A stretch of 64,000 bases of DNA from Euglena gracilis (lineage: Eukaryota > Euglenida > Euglenophyceae > Euglenales). The notes below the pieces were generated by a model. It did no database searches, was not told the origin of the DNA, and was given only the letters and a program-made list of their open reading frames with translations. How positions within the stretch are numbered: the first letter of the stretch is position 1; each line of letters begins with the position of its first letter. The DNA is taken from NCBI GenBank assembly GCA_039621445.1, contig CP154957.1, positions 24,094,938-24,158,937 on the forward strand, written 5' to 3'. This document shows, piece after piece, positions 11,005-21,955 of this stretch. The position numbers were made by a program, and so were the translations under genes.

Positions 11005-14000
11005 CTCCCGGACGGCGCAGGCGGCGGTCAGGGGTTTTTTTAGGACCGGGGGGTCCCCCACCCACCCATCCCTGGGGGGGGGGGGGGTCCTGGGCCCCCC
11101 CGAAAATGGACAAAAATCGCGAAAATGCTAAAAATAGCGCCTTTTCAAAAATTTTCGGTGCCTTTGGCGCCGAAAAGTATAACCCATTCCCCCCCCCCCC
11201 CCGGGGGGGGGGCTCGGCCGGACCCACCCACCCTCCCCCTCGGGGGTCCACGACTACTTAACCCCTGGCGGCGGTGCAAACCGCTCCGGTGGGAAGCCAC
11301 AAAAAACCAATGTGTCAGCAGACCCGCACAATCCCAACAGGGACAGCCATCCGTTGCCTGGGCGAGGCGGCCGAAATGGCCCGCCGGGATCTCCTCCCCG
11401 CACAGCTCCTTGATGCGCTCCACCACCACCCCCAGGGGGCGACGCCACCATCGGCAGGGGGGGGGGGGCTGGGAGGTCAGAGGCTGGGGCCATGGGGGTT
11501 CCAGCCCGGGGCCGACGTCGGCCCCTGGCCTGCTCTTTGCGCATCTCCCGGCGCTCCTGGAACGCCTGCAGCATGGGCTCCCGCCACTTGTCCAGTTCCG
11601 GGATGCCCAGCTTGGCGAGCACCAGGCGCCACAGGGGGGGCAGGGCCATATGGCGTCAAGTTGCAGGAGAGAATTGCTGATGGCAGGTGTGAACGTTGCT
11701 GCCGCAATCACATTGGCTATTCCTTCACACTAAATTTCCACGGTCCTCCTTCAGCCATTTCCTGTTTAAAAAAACTTTTCTTCGTCTTGGAGTTGTTCCT
11801 TTAAATTTTCTGGTGACAATCAGGCTGCTGTGCTTTCATATCTGCACATATATAAAAATGTAAAAATGATCATCAATGAACACCAGCCTCAACACCACCA
11901 TGCATGGTGGATGCTTTCTATTAGAAAAGATCACAGATTTACTTAGTGACCCCCTGGGGGCACTGTTTCCTGGTCCCAAACCCACCCACCCACTTTTTTG
12001 GTTTTGAAAACGCACCCACCCACAACCCCCCCCCCCCTGGTCATCCACCCACCCGAGCACATACTCAAAATGTGTTAAATGAATCTATGGAACAGATTCC
12101 TTCTGTTTTCTGACACCTTCCATACCAGCCTCGGGCAAGGGGGGCGAGGCAGCCAACACACCACAGCGGGAACCACTGGACCCCCACCTTTTAATGATGC
12201 AAGATAGCAGTCAACGCAAGTTGAGGGGGTGGTGGCTTTGACAAGACCATTTTCAACCAAAAAGAGCAACAACTGCCGTTTCTGGCCCAAAATGGTTGCC
12301 TTGTTGAAATAACTGCTCCCTCATCTTGAGTTGACTGGAATTGCAACCTTGCATTATTCAAAGATGGGGTCCAGTCCTACCACCTCAGTGCGGACCTTTC
12401 TCCCTTGTCTGAGGCTGCTGCGTGAGGTGGGGCCGTGCCAGTAGGCACACACCACACTGCAGCCCATAGGCTGCCAGAGGCTTTAGGGGCCGAGGATTGG
12501 TTCAGGTGTCCTGCGATTGAATGCCCTGGATCTCCATCCATATGTGTGCATTTTGGAGTGTGTAATGTGAAGAATCGACATAAATCACCCGTTCAACGCC
12601 TGTTCCAAAATTCTCGCTTCTCCGTTCGCTCTACCACAATTATCATTTGTGCATCATGTTCCACGTGGGTGCTTTCCTCCACAATTTCATTCAAGCATCA
12701 AGTTCTTGGTATTTTGCAGCCTGGAATACAAAACTGTCCATCCCTCACCTTCACCACGCACATGGCACGAAGGTTGAACGTCCCACAAGAACACCAATGG
12801 ATTAAAGAGAAGCAAAATTTCGCCAAGACCTCTGCCGGAATGACTTGGCTTTTCTCCCACCTGCACCCCCTGAGCAATCATTAAACTTGCGCGTCATCTT
12901 CTCCAGCACAGCACCGTACAGCTCCTCCGTTGTCAATGCAAGAGGGTTGTTGCTGTCTGCCTTCTTGGACCTGCGAGTAAAAAACCAACCTGAATTGAAA
13001 CCACATATGCTCGTGTTGAAATGCAAAATTGTGATCTCGGATTTGGACCAAATGCGAGTGTATTTGTCTGGATCACAATCACCCAGCTGTCATTTAGAGC
13101 TGGAAACACTTAAATTCACACAAAACTGCCTCGGAACGCCCGTGGAACCACGTCCCGGGGCGCAAACAAAAACCCAACACACAGCTGCGCCACACACCGG
13201 TACTCCGCCCGCAGCACCGCCGGGGCGCAGACGCCGTACTTGCGGAAGCTGTCGAAGATGAACCGCTGCACCGCCTTGGGCTGGCTCTGGGCGTCGGCGG
13301 CGGCCGGCGCCGCGGCCGCCGCAGCGCCGTCGCTGCTGGGCTCTGGAGGTGCCCAGGGGAACGTCAGGGCGTTGCTGCCGCCCTCCAGCGCCGCCACGAT
13401 GCGGGGGCCCCGGGCAGGCGGGGGATGGGTGTGAGGTGAGGTGCTGGCGTTGGGCAGGGCATCAGGAGGAGGGGAGGGGAGGGGGAGGGAGAAGAGGGGG
13501 CCTTCTCCCCATGAGGTGCCTATCCGGGGGATCGGTTTTGGGAGGGTCCCAACCTGCTGTTCTTGCCCTGAGAAATGGACATTTTCAAGTTCTGGCACTT
13601 TTGGCACAGGGGTGTGTGCCATGGCACAATCAAAAATGCCCCCCCCCCCTACTGCCTGCGGGGGGTGAGGATGATGCGTTTTTTATTATTATAAAAAATG
13701 GCCTGCATGTCCTGTGGTGACATCTGTTGTTGGCTACACAAGAAGAAAAGTGGCTTGCCTGCTCCCCAAAGATACAGGAGGCCAAACAGCACCCCCCCTC
13801 TCCGAGCACATCATTGGGGGTAACTTAGGGTTAGCCTTGCGGGATGTGTCCAAATGGTCGATTGTGTCCAAATTGTTGGGCCCCTGACAATGGGGTTTGT
13901 TCACTCGAGTCTGAAAAAGGGTTCTGTGCACGGACCAGAAAACCCTCCCCAATGGGTGGCATTGGCAACAACCATTGCCCTCCCCCAGCATGGCAATGGC

Positions 14001-17000
14001 AGCCCGGCACCACCGCCTGGTCCCGCCCCTCCCACAACGCCGTCTGCTTCGAGACCACGTCGGGGTGGGCCGCCAAGAAGTCCTCGTCCGGCGGGTGCTT
14101 CAGCCGCCACACGCCACCCTAAAGCACAGGCGGCCAAAAATGCGACTGTGTTGGCCGACAAGTACACGGTTTGGCAAATCAAATACTTTGCCCATGGGTG
14201 GAAATGCACGCGGCATACGGGGCGGTCGGGGTGGCGGTGCAGCGTGGCGACGTCCACAAACAGCTGAGCGATGTCCTCCGGCGGGGTGGTGCGGTTCGGA
14301 CCGGGCGGCTTCCCGCCCACCAGGCCACAGCGGGCCGGGAGGTGAGAGCGACGCCAGTGGAGGACACAACAGGGCATGCCAAGACCGGCCAGGCCAGGCC
14401 AGGGGAAGCGGCCGGGCCGGGGATGAGCTCGATGAACGCCCGCTTGCCCACCACGCCGTCCTGCCAGAACGCGTGGAGCAGCAGCTCCCGGATGGCCGCC
14501 AGCTGGCCGCGGTAGTGCTGCTGTGCCTTGATGACCCGGGGCCATGGCCTGCCGCACCGCCCGGCAGCAATCCGGCCAGCCACCCCCCCCCCCCCGTTGC
14601 AGTGCACTGGGCTCAAAATGCAAACGAGATGGCAGGAAAGACGGAGGTCCTGGGCACACCAAATTAATTACCAACCCTGGGGGGGGGGTCAATTATACCC
14701 TAGAAATATATACATACATATACATATAATATACATACATACATATATATATATACATATATATGTATATATATGTATGTATATTATATGTATATATGTA
14801 TATATTTGAATGTATACATATATATATAAATGTATATATATACATATATATATACATATATATATACATATAGATACATATATATATACATATATACATA
14901 TATATATATGGCAGCAAGATTCTACTTGACCCCCCCGGGGGTCCAAGTAGAATCTCCAGGGGGGGGTCAAAAGTTTTTTTTTGCGTTAATGATGGAGTAG
15001 GGTTAGGTGCGCGCATTCGGATTTAACCTAACCCTAACCTAACCCTACCTTGTACACCTAACACCCGTCTATAAGTTAGGCCTAACCTTAGGCCTAACTT
15101 GCGCACCTAACCCTTTTCCATCATTAACACAAAAAATCTATTTTGACCCCCTGGAGATTCTACTTGGACCCCCGGGGGGGCAAATAGAATCTGGCTGCCA
15201 TATATAATATATATACAATATATATATACAATATATATATATATGGCAGCAAGATTCTACTTCTATATATATATATATACATATATATATGTATATATAG
15301 ACCATTTAAACTTCAGAAATCCAATCAGGCACTTCCCCGGGGTGTGTCGGCCACTCCAGCCACTGGGCTGAAATGGTGCAAAATCAATGGACATCAAACA
15401 TTTTCAAAAAAAAACAAACTCCGGAACCTTCAGCGCCGGGTGACCACTTTTGGTTCTTTCTGCCGACCACCCCTGGGGGAGGGGGCAGAGCCAAGCCACT
15501 CAGTTTCTGCAAAAAACCTAACCATGGGGTGGACCAAAACGACCCATGAATCGAGGGTGGCACTTGTGTGGATGGAACTGTGGGGCACGCCCTGCCCAGA
15601 CGCCTCTCGCCAGAACTGCACACTGCTCCAGCCGTGCGATGATCTCCGCGTCTGTTGCCTTGTGGTCGGGGGCAGGGCCTCCAAACACGGCACCAGGGGG
15701 TGTGCCCATGCAACTGCCGTGCACATCAAAGCGACCGCAACAACCATATGGTGGACACCGAGATGACAGCCGCGCGGCTCCACGCCAGGAACGCCCTGGG
15801 GAGGGGAGACAAGTTGTTTGATGCGGGAGAAGGGCATGACGTGCGCAGACAACAGCAGGGAGTAGATCCGCCGGTCGAGGGGGTAGTCCAGCACGCGGGA
15901 CAGCGGAAGCTCCATCGGCCGACTGCTGAGCATAGCAAAAGAGGAGATGCGGGGGAAGCTTGGGCATTGGTCCCGAAGCACCCCTCCCCCCAGTTTTGCG
16001 GTGAAACTTCAGGTGATGGGTAAGAAAATGGTGGAGGCAAGGGTGACGACCTGGCATTCAAAAGGGCTTCGACCAAAAAGAGAAACGACCTCTTTTCGCA
16101 TAATAATGCACCTTTCAGATGCAAGGTTTCAAGAATATCCGTCAAACAAATCTGGAGAAGATTGTGCGAATTTTCATAATTTTTTGAAAAATGTCCGATC
16201 GAGCGGCATGACGAACGCAGATTGCTCTGGAAAAACGCCCTTGGAAAAGAAGGATACACATCCGAGTGTGTTTCGCCAAGATTAGATCTATCTGGTTGGC
16301 CTGGAGAAGGAAGGATTCATGGAGGGGGGGGGGAAGCAGTCGTCGGGCCTTGCTCCATTTTTGAACAGCCGTCGCCTCGTCGCTCTTCACCGGCGGAAAG
16401 ATAGCGTCCAGGTACTTCTGTGGGGTGATGCCGGTGCGGATGCGCACAGTGGTGTTGCAGTACAGGTGGGGGATCTGCCTTGAGGGGTCCCCTGTCACCG
16501 GATCAGCAACATTAGGGGCACCCTCAGATCCTTGAGGCACACCCATGGGTCCAGGCACCGTGTTTGCTTATCGGTTGTACAGTTGACAACCTTGCCTATT
16601 CAACTGTCTCCTTCCATTCCTCCATTGGGTGGGGGGACGTGAACACTTTTTTTTTGGTGTTTTATGTTTACCAAAATTGTTTTTTTGATTCCAGCAATAT
16701 TTCGGGTTCTGCTACAAAATAAGAGGAACATCTGGAGTGTGTGTGGGGACCTCTCCACGGGAGGTCGCCTCGATGCTGTCCGCCAGGAAGAAAGACAGCA
16801 GCGACCACTGCTCCTTGGCCTCCTTTTCCTTGTTGAAAGAGAAGAGCCGCTGTTGCTGCCGTGCCCAGGGTGTTTGCAAGCTGGTCAGCTGGAGGGGGAA
16901 GCCAAAGAAGGGAATAGATGGAACAGAATGTGTGGGCAGTTGGATAAGAGATTTCCCCTTTCCAGTGAGGCTTCTTTTAACAAACTGCTGGGGGGGGGGA

Positions 17001-18662
17001 GAGAAAATTTTCCCTTTAAAATGATCATTTCGGGCCCCTTTGGCGCCGTTTGGCGCCAGGCGTGCTGCATTACCCATCAAAATCCCCCCCCCCCCTGCCG
17101 TGGAAAATGCCTCCCCCCACCCCGTTGGGCTTTTTCTTTGGACAATCAAAAACACTTCCCATATGACACTATTTTTTAATCACATCTGGAGAGCCACCAC
17201 CCTGGCCGGGCCAGCATCTCCGCCACATGCTTGCTCTGCGCCTGCCGGGGGGCCTTGTCCTCCGCTTTCTCATCGTCGATGCGCCGCACGCCACCCACCT
17301 TGCAGCCCGACATGTCCGGCCGCATCTGCAGCACGTTGGGCAGCGACGTGAGGTGGGGCGGGGAGGCAGCAGCAAAGCAACAATGCAAAGAAAGAGGACG
17401 AAAGAGAATGGGAAACTGTCCCAAATGGACACCTTTTGCAATTGTTTGGTGCCATATACAGGTAGCAGCAGAATTTGTATTCTGTGCACAACGTGGGGAA
17501 TGGGTTAATGAGAGGCAAGCATATTGTCTGGTCCACGCTACCGAGGAGGGAGGGAACAGTTGCGTCCCAGCCGGAAGCCATCTGCGTTCAGCACGCCGAT
17601 GGCATACTTCGTCTTGGGGATCATCCTGGTGGAGGTCAGGGTGAATGTGTCGTCCCGGCCACAGACTCACTTGGTGACTGGGGGGGGGGGGGGCACTTTC
17701 CCCAAGCCCAAAACCACCAACCACTATTTTTTTTTCGAAAATAGATGGGGCCGACAGACCTAATCCCAAACCCATCCAAAACCAGCCAAAACCTCTTGAA
17801 AAGGGTTTCTGGCCCAGCCTTTGGCCCCGCTCACCCCACCCCTGGAGTGTGTCCAGCAGCCCCACTCCACCCATCCACCCACCCACCCACCCACTCCCCA
17901 AAATCTATCCACCGGGGGGCACAGGTGTTGAGTGAATCTTTGGCCCCGACCCTCCGCCTTGTCCTTCCATTCCTTGTTGTAATTCTCCCCCTTGGTGTTC
18001 ACCTGGAAATCCATCTCCACCTTTTGCAGCCCCTTCTTCATCGTCGGCAGGGGGTCCACCGACCAGCTCAGTGGGACAGGGGTGCATGCTTTCAGTCCAC
18101 ACGAAAAGAGCTGATGGATGAACTGCGAGGAAACGGACATGGAACTAAAATGAGTAAGTGACCTGGCATGTTCCTCGCCATTTTGCGTGTTCAAATACCA
18201 TCGTTTTTTTTTAGCAAGCTGAGGGTTGCATGTCTCCGAGACCTGTTGGGACTCTGCGAGGGGGAATTGTCATTGTGAATAATTTCAATGGCATTGGATG
18301 ATTTCAGAATTCTCAATCAAACATTTTGAGTCTCAAAATCTCTCATCGCATTCATTATTTGGGAATTTCTGCCAAATTTTTAACGTTTTGCCAGCTGCAA
18401 ACGAAGACAGAAATGATTTCCCGTGAAAGAAAATAATAAGCAAATGACATACTGGGAAATAAAACTTGGGTGATAAAGATTTCTCCTTTTTCGATGTGCA
18501 CATTTGCGCAAATCGACGTTTTTGTGAAATTGACAATTCCTGACTCCCAAAACACAAATTATGTGACCAGGATGTGATGTGGTTCCCCAGGACACGGAGA
18601 TAAGCAGGGACTTTGCAAATTAGGGTGCAGGCGCCACCACAGCATATGGGGTACATAATACT

Positions 18663-18697
<35 letters not shown>

Positions 18698-20466
18698 TGG
18701 AACCTTCCAATGGCTCATCACTGTTGGGATGTTACTGGAAAGATTTGGGGCAGGGTGAGACTAAGCCTGAAACGACGAGCTGTTCGGTTGATGCGAAGGA
18801 CAAGGCAATCCCTCCAAATATAGTGCACATTTTGTCCTGAATTTTTGTCCAGCCCCCCCCCCCCCCGGCCAAATGCTGCTGTCTGAGCACAATTCCTGAG
18901 GCTTTGCATTGAAATATTCTGCCTATGCCAGGCTGTGAAAATCCTTTTGGCTGCACAATTCTTTAATGGCACTTCGAATTTGTGAGAATTCAATGGATGG
19001 TGTGTGCACTTGCGCAAGCAGGCTGCATGTGTGAAAATGGTGTGATTGTGAAATTGCACAAATGTTTGGTTTGCGCAAATGCGCAAGCAGCTGGTGTGCG
19101 CATTTGCACAAGCCAACCACTTGTGCAACTTCAAACACGGGCCTTCATACCCTCACACTTCACGCATGCCATTCACAAGGTGCAGCATTACTGCAGCTTG
19201 AAATCTTTAGAGCGAGATATTCCGCAGAATTTAAATATGACTAAAACACCAGCCTTCTAAGCCAAAATTCGGCAGTTGAGCCCATGAAAAACCAAATCTT
19301 GACCTCTCAAACGTCAAAACAATAGCCCATTCCATTTTTATCCAAAAATTTGGTTCAAAGGGGCCATTCACCCAAATGTTTTAGCGGGAAAAAATGAGGC
19401 ACAATCCATTTGGCTGGGAATTGATGTGTCAGCTGACTGGACAACCTTAGCGTTCAGGGGGCCATAAAAACAACGCATCAACACGCTTCATTTGGCCTTC
19501 TCAGACATACCGCACTGCCCTCCTCCTGTTTCCATTCTTCTCTTGCCTCAGAAGCCCTCACTGTTAAGGCTTTAGAAAAAAATAACTTCAATCACTTTAA
19601 TAACTTTTGGTGCACTTGCGATTTTGCGCAAATCAACAATTAGAATGGTTTTTGGGTTGTAGGTGCGTGCATTTGTGCACACTGAAAATACCAAAACTAT
19701 TTGTGGGCATGGGGTCCAGCACCATAGGTTTAAAGTGGTTGGTGTGTGTAAATGCGCACATTGACCATTTAGACAATTGCTCACACCAACATTATTTTTT
19801 CCACCACTGGAAAACTGTGAAAAGCAACAACCAGAGAGACGGCTGCCACAAGCAGTTCAAAAACCTGGACTGACCCTCTAAATCAAAAATATTTGTGTCG
19901 ACACAAAAATGCTTAAATGCGCGTTGCGCCGCCTGAGGAAAATCAACCATCAAAATCAAAATACAAACACATCAAAATTGGGGCGGGTGTGTTGGGAGGG
20001 GAAACATAGCGGTTGCTGGAAGGATGTGGGTTGCCTTCCTGGAAGGAAATTCAAATTCATGTACATCTGTGACACTCATGCCATTCTATGACATTGGGCG
20101 AAACTTGTATGGAATTTCGTCCTTGACATTTGCCCTGTTCAAGCCCCCACCCCCTTGTATCACTGGCATCCCCAACTCCGGAGCAAGCCCATTTATGGAA
20201 TAAATGCACTTCTGTTTCCACAGTAAGATCACAGATGGGGGACCGCCTGTTCCGCACCGCCTTCAACTGCTCGACGTCGTAGGGCCGCCAGGAGGGCCGC
20301 AGGGGGAACTGCAACAAATACAGCCGCAGGGTGTGATTGTGAGCCCGGGGTCCAGACCACCTGCCCCCGGTCAACTCCCCTTAAATCGAACCCTGTACAA
20401 CTGGTTGGGCATCTGCTGGCCGATGAACACGTCAAACTCCCCCACCACCTCGTCATCCTCCTCCAT
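10924..20466 (-). CDS. POLR3E: DNA-directed RNA polymerase III subunit RPC5 (POLR3E / RPC37 family)
   Basis: The gene is rebuilt from 17 exons: 20392-20466, 20244-20308, 17951-18066, 17572-17665, 17201-17356, 16751-16880, 16367-16474, 15811-15909, 15596-15658, 14386-14520, 14219-14308, 14017-14118, 13198-13382, 12861-12970, 11530-11610, 11358-11417 and 10924-11004, about 580 codons. RPC5 pairs with RPC4 as the TFIIF-like module of RNA polymerase III, in the nucleus, for initiation and termination on tRNA and 5S genes. Family landmarks appear in order: [139 protein letters not shown] and TWTAKAG. Phases agree at all junctions except exon 14 to 15. The human protein is about 700 residues, so this copy has a shorter linker. 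Introns hold many repeats, including a 1.4 kb interspersed element. Confidence 0.9.
11358..11417 (-). CDS. POLR3E: POLR3E exon 16
   Basis: It reads [20 protein letters not shown], exactly 20 codons, in the place of LxQECGEDLSxQEVxKVLK of human RPC5. Both ends are phase 0; the donor is GCCCAG|GCAACG, a GC site. Confidence 0.78.
11530..11610 (-). CDS. POLR3E: POLR3E exon 15
   Basis: It reads [20 protein letters not shown] then REMRKEQ, resembling the family segment DxxRQxxLxxFxxxxxxRRxxI. The frame is open upstream to about 11645 and the 5' edge is uncertain; its phase does not fit exon 14, so a small exon may be missing or the edge may differ. The donor is AGAGCAG|GCCAGG, a GC site. Confidence 0.65.
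12861..12970 (-). CDS. POLR3E: POLR3E exon 14
   Basis: A clear acceptor (TTTTTTACTCGCAG) completes the codon of exon 13 and gives [20 protein letters not shown] then [12 protein letters not shown]. The donor is GCAG|GTGGGA in phase 1. Confidence 0.75.
13198..13382 (-). CDS. POLR3E: POLR3E exon 13
   Basis: An Ala-rich linker is followed by [20 protein letters not shown] then [11 protein letters not shown], the ELKAFVxxxFxxxxVLxxSELKR segment of the family. It ends TACCG|GTGTGT in phase 2. The 5' edge at CTGGAG is by phase. Confidence 0.8.
14017..14118 (-). CDS. POLR3E: POLR3E exon 12
   Basis: The acceptor TGTGCTTTAG precedes [20 protein letters not shown] then [14 protein letters not shown], matching W-F-L-P-x-D-x-x-F-x-x-x-HPDVVxxQxxLW of human RPC5. 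The donor is GACCAG|GCGGTG, a GC site. Confidence 0.88.
14219..14308 (-). CDS. POLR3E: POLR3E exon 11
   Basis: It reads [24 protein letters not shown] sequence (the initial Lys is split off by the acceptor AAG), then [11 protein letters not shown]. AEDVxxFLxxxAxxR is the family counter-part. It ends GCCCC|GTATGC in phase 0. Confidence 0.78.
14386..14520 (-). CDS. POLR3E: POLR3E exon 10
   Basis: It reads [20 protein letters not shown] then [13 protein letters not shown]. It matches the RGRDFVxxxFTxxxxVxRxE helix-turn of the family. The ends are chosen by phase (GCACAG| and CCG|GTCTTG). Confidence 0.75.
14702..14908. repeat. (TA)n / ATATAC microsatellite
   Basis: Long TATA and CATA tract; a second block runs from 15205 to 15300. 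Together they flank the inverted-repeat element. Confidence 0.95.
14909..15200. mobile_element. 292 bp MITE-like element with about 90 bp terminal inverted repeats
   Basis: It begins TGGCAGC and ends GCTGCCA, flanked on both sides by TATATA. The arms share AGATTCTA, CCCCCGGGGGTCCAAGTAGA, ATCTCCAGG, GTCAAAA and TTAATGATGGA in reverse complement. The core has CCTAACCCTAACCTAACCC and TTAGGCCTAACC words. No coding capacity. Confidence 0.85.
15244..15262 (+). mobile_element. Solo end of the 14909-15200 element family
   Basis: Nineteen bases identical to the left terminus of the MITE (TGGCAGCAAGATTCTACTT) sit alone inside the second TA tract. Confidence 0.7.
15596..15658 (-). CDS. POLR3E: POLR3E exon 9
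   Basis: It reads [20 protein letters not shown] then W. It corresponds to VLxxLQKxAVLVQGNW of human RPC5, the start of a winged-helix module. The donor TGG|GCAGGG is a GC site chosen by phase. Confidence 0.75.
15811..15909 (-). CDS. POLR3E: POLR3E exon 8
   Basis: It reads [20 protein letters not shown] then [13 protein letters not shown], matching the family PLxxRIxxLLxxxxVMPFxxL block. It ends CAACTT|GTCTCC in phase 0. The 5' edge (GATGGAG) was chosen by phase; the frame is open further up. Confidence 0.8.
16367..16474 (-). CDS. POLR3E: POLR3E exon 7
   Basis: It reads [20 protein letters not shown] then [16 protein letters not shown]. It aligns with the ELVKSPSEYLxxLxPP segment of human RPC5. 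It ends GGCT|GTTCAA in phase 0. Confidence 0.8.
16751..16880 (-). CDS. POLR3E: POLR3E exon 6
   Basis: The acceptor CAGCTGACCAG precedes [20 protein letters not shown] then [20 protein letters not shown]. It corresponds to the ARxRRxxSYExLxxKxAEEPWVxLxYY region of the family. It ends GGAGAG|GTCCCC in phase 0. Confidence 0.85.
17201..17356 (-). CDS. POLR3E: POLR3E exon 5
   Basis: It reads [20 protein letters not shown] then a charged stretch ending AEMLARPG. HLTPxxxxxQLRP is highly conserved in the family, so the 5' edge must lie upstream of it, yet no AG occurs in the roughly 45 bases before it. The donor is CCAGG|GTGGTG. Confidence 0.8.
17572..17665 (-). CDS. POLR3E: POLR3E exon 4
   Basis: It reads [20 protein letters not shown] then [11 protein letters not shown], the family block DxxTLTSxxxPxTxxYAVG. 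The acceptor is GTGAG. The 3' edge is inferred as TTCCG|GCTGGG, a GC donor, to keep phase with exon 5. Confidence 0.8.
17951..18066 (-). CDS. POLR3E: POLR3E exon 3
   Basis: It reads [20 protein letters not shown] then [17 protein letters not shown]. QKVEMDFxxxTxxxNY matches the family. It starts with one base that completes exon 2 and ends GAGG|GTCGGG in phase 1. Confidence 0.85.
18470..19870. mobile_element. Interspersed element, copy A (in POLR3E intron 2)
   Basis: Copy A shares ordered landmarks with copy B at 32290-33905: GCGCAAATCGAC, CCAGGATGTGATGTGG, GCAGGGACTTTG, ACTGCAGTAATGC-type words, ATGAGGCACAAT, CTCCTCCTGTTTC, GGGGTCCAGCACCA and AAATGCGCACAT. It is non-coding and lies between exons 2 and 3 of POLR3E. 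Several palindromic TGTGCGCATTTGCGCACA-like words lie inside. Confidence 0.75.
18664..18697. repeat. (GT)n microsatellite
   Basis: Seventeen uninterrupted TG dinucleotides, inside copy A of the interspersed element. Confidence 0.95.
20244..20308 (-). CDS. POLR3E: POLR3E exon 2
   Basis: The acceptor TTGTTGCAG is followed by [20 protein letters not shown] and R. The F/YPLRPxxRPYD element is the family signature. The donor is GCG|GTCCCC in phase 2. The intron before it is only 83 bp. Confidence 0.88.
20392..20466 (-). CDS. POLR3E: POLR3E exon 1
   Basis: Start ATG is the complement of 20464-20466. It reads [20 protein letters not shown] then NQLYR, aligning with the human N-terminus as I recall it (acidic EEDD, then a DV/YL strand). 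It ends phase 0 at GTTCGA. A TTTCTCTGCAG sits three bases before the ATG, so an upstream 5' UTR exon is possible. Confidence 0.85.
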
Positions 20467-21869
20467 ATGCTGCAGAGAAAGAAAACAGAGGTGAAGAGGA
20501 AAGGTGGTTCTTGAGAGCCAAAAGACAACTTGGACAGGAGGGTCAACTTGACGTGCACACTGCAGGGGGGGGGTTCTGTGGCAGAGGCCAATGACGTACA
20601 GTGAAGAAGCACCTGTAAAGACCACCCTGGGTGTTTGGGCATTCTCGGAGAATGATCTTCTTCCACATTAGCATGCTTGCATAACCTCCACCCTGCGCTT
20701 TCATATGAAATTCCACTGGCCAATGTCGAGTCCAGCCAGACCCTGTTAAAACTTCAAAAATGAATTCAAATTTGGAAGGTGAACCTCTGAAATCAGCCAA
20801 CCAATCACCCAACCCCAAATTGCGCAACATCCAGCGTCTCAACAAAATCAAACTATGCAAATAAGGCTAAAGGCAAATTTCAACATTTACACACAAAAAA
20901 ATGCAGAAAATACGCAAATTTACAAAATTACGCAAAACTTTCAAAATCTTGGATGATGCAAAAAAAGACAGCCCAAACCGATCTGGGCAATCCAAATCGC
21001 GAAAATTGCAAATGGCAATCCAAAAATAGATTGATGTGCAACTTCTTCCACTCCTGACATATTTCATTTTTCATCCATTTTCTGTCATTTCTTCAGTGAC
21101 CTATTCTGTGCTTTGTCTTGCCTTTTTTCCTGCTGCAAATGAGCTTTTCCTGCATGGTCTGGTCGGGAACCTCAGCAGTATTGTTACTCCTTGCATGCCC
21201 TTGCACACGTTCTTCAGGCTGAAGCAAACACTGTCATAAAACAACAACGCATTGTCGTTCCGTCATTCACAAAACACTGAAGCCTGCCCTGGAAAGCAGC
21301 CGGCTGTTCTGCCTGTCCGTTTTGCTCTGCCTGTCTGGTATGCACAGCCGTCTCGCTGCTCTGCCCCAACAGCGACGTCGCTGGTCCTCGCGGCGGGCAG
21401 CCTCACCTTCACCTAACAGGGAAAAGAAAGACTGACGATGCAACAGCCTTCAATCACAAGCTGCCATACATTCATAGCTGCAGAGCGCGCGAGAAAACAT
21501 GACATTCATACAATAAATTTGACACAATTTTGCTGAATCTCATAACGCATCGCATTGCACCTAATCCCCCCCGGTCCACCCCCCCCCACACTTCATCGTG
21601 GCTGGCCAGTTGGCAGGTGGGAATGCCTGCTCTGTGGACTAATAAAGAAGCCCGCATGCAGGAGGCCTGCAACAAGGAGAAACACAAACTGTTAATGTGT
21701 GCGCCATCGCAGAGTTTCAACGCCATTGTTGAATGCAAGGGGGCGTACCTCTCATGCAAACCAAAAGAAAGGCCCTTCCATCCAAAAATCTGCATCCAAT
21801 CTCAAAATCCTGGAGGAAAAAAAGAACAAACAGAATGATGGTACTCCTGGTGAATGATAGTGCTCAGGA

Positions 21870-21955
21870 TTATATATATATATACACATATACATACACA
21901 CATATATATATATACATACATACATACATATATATATGTATATGTATATATATTG
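21870..21955. repeat. (TA)n / ATACAT microsatellite
   Basis: TATA and CATA dinucleotide/tetranucleotide tract. Confidence 0.95.
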
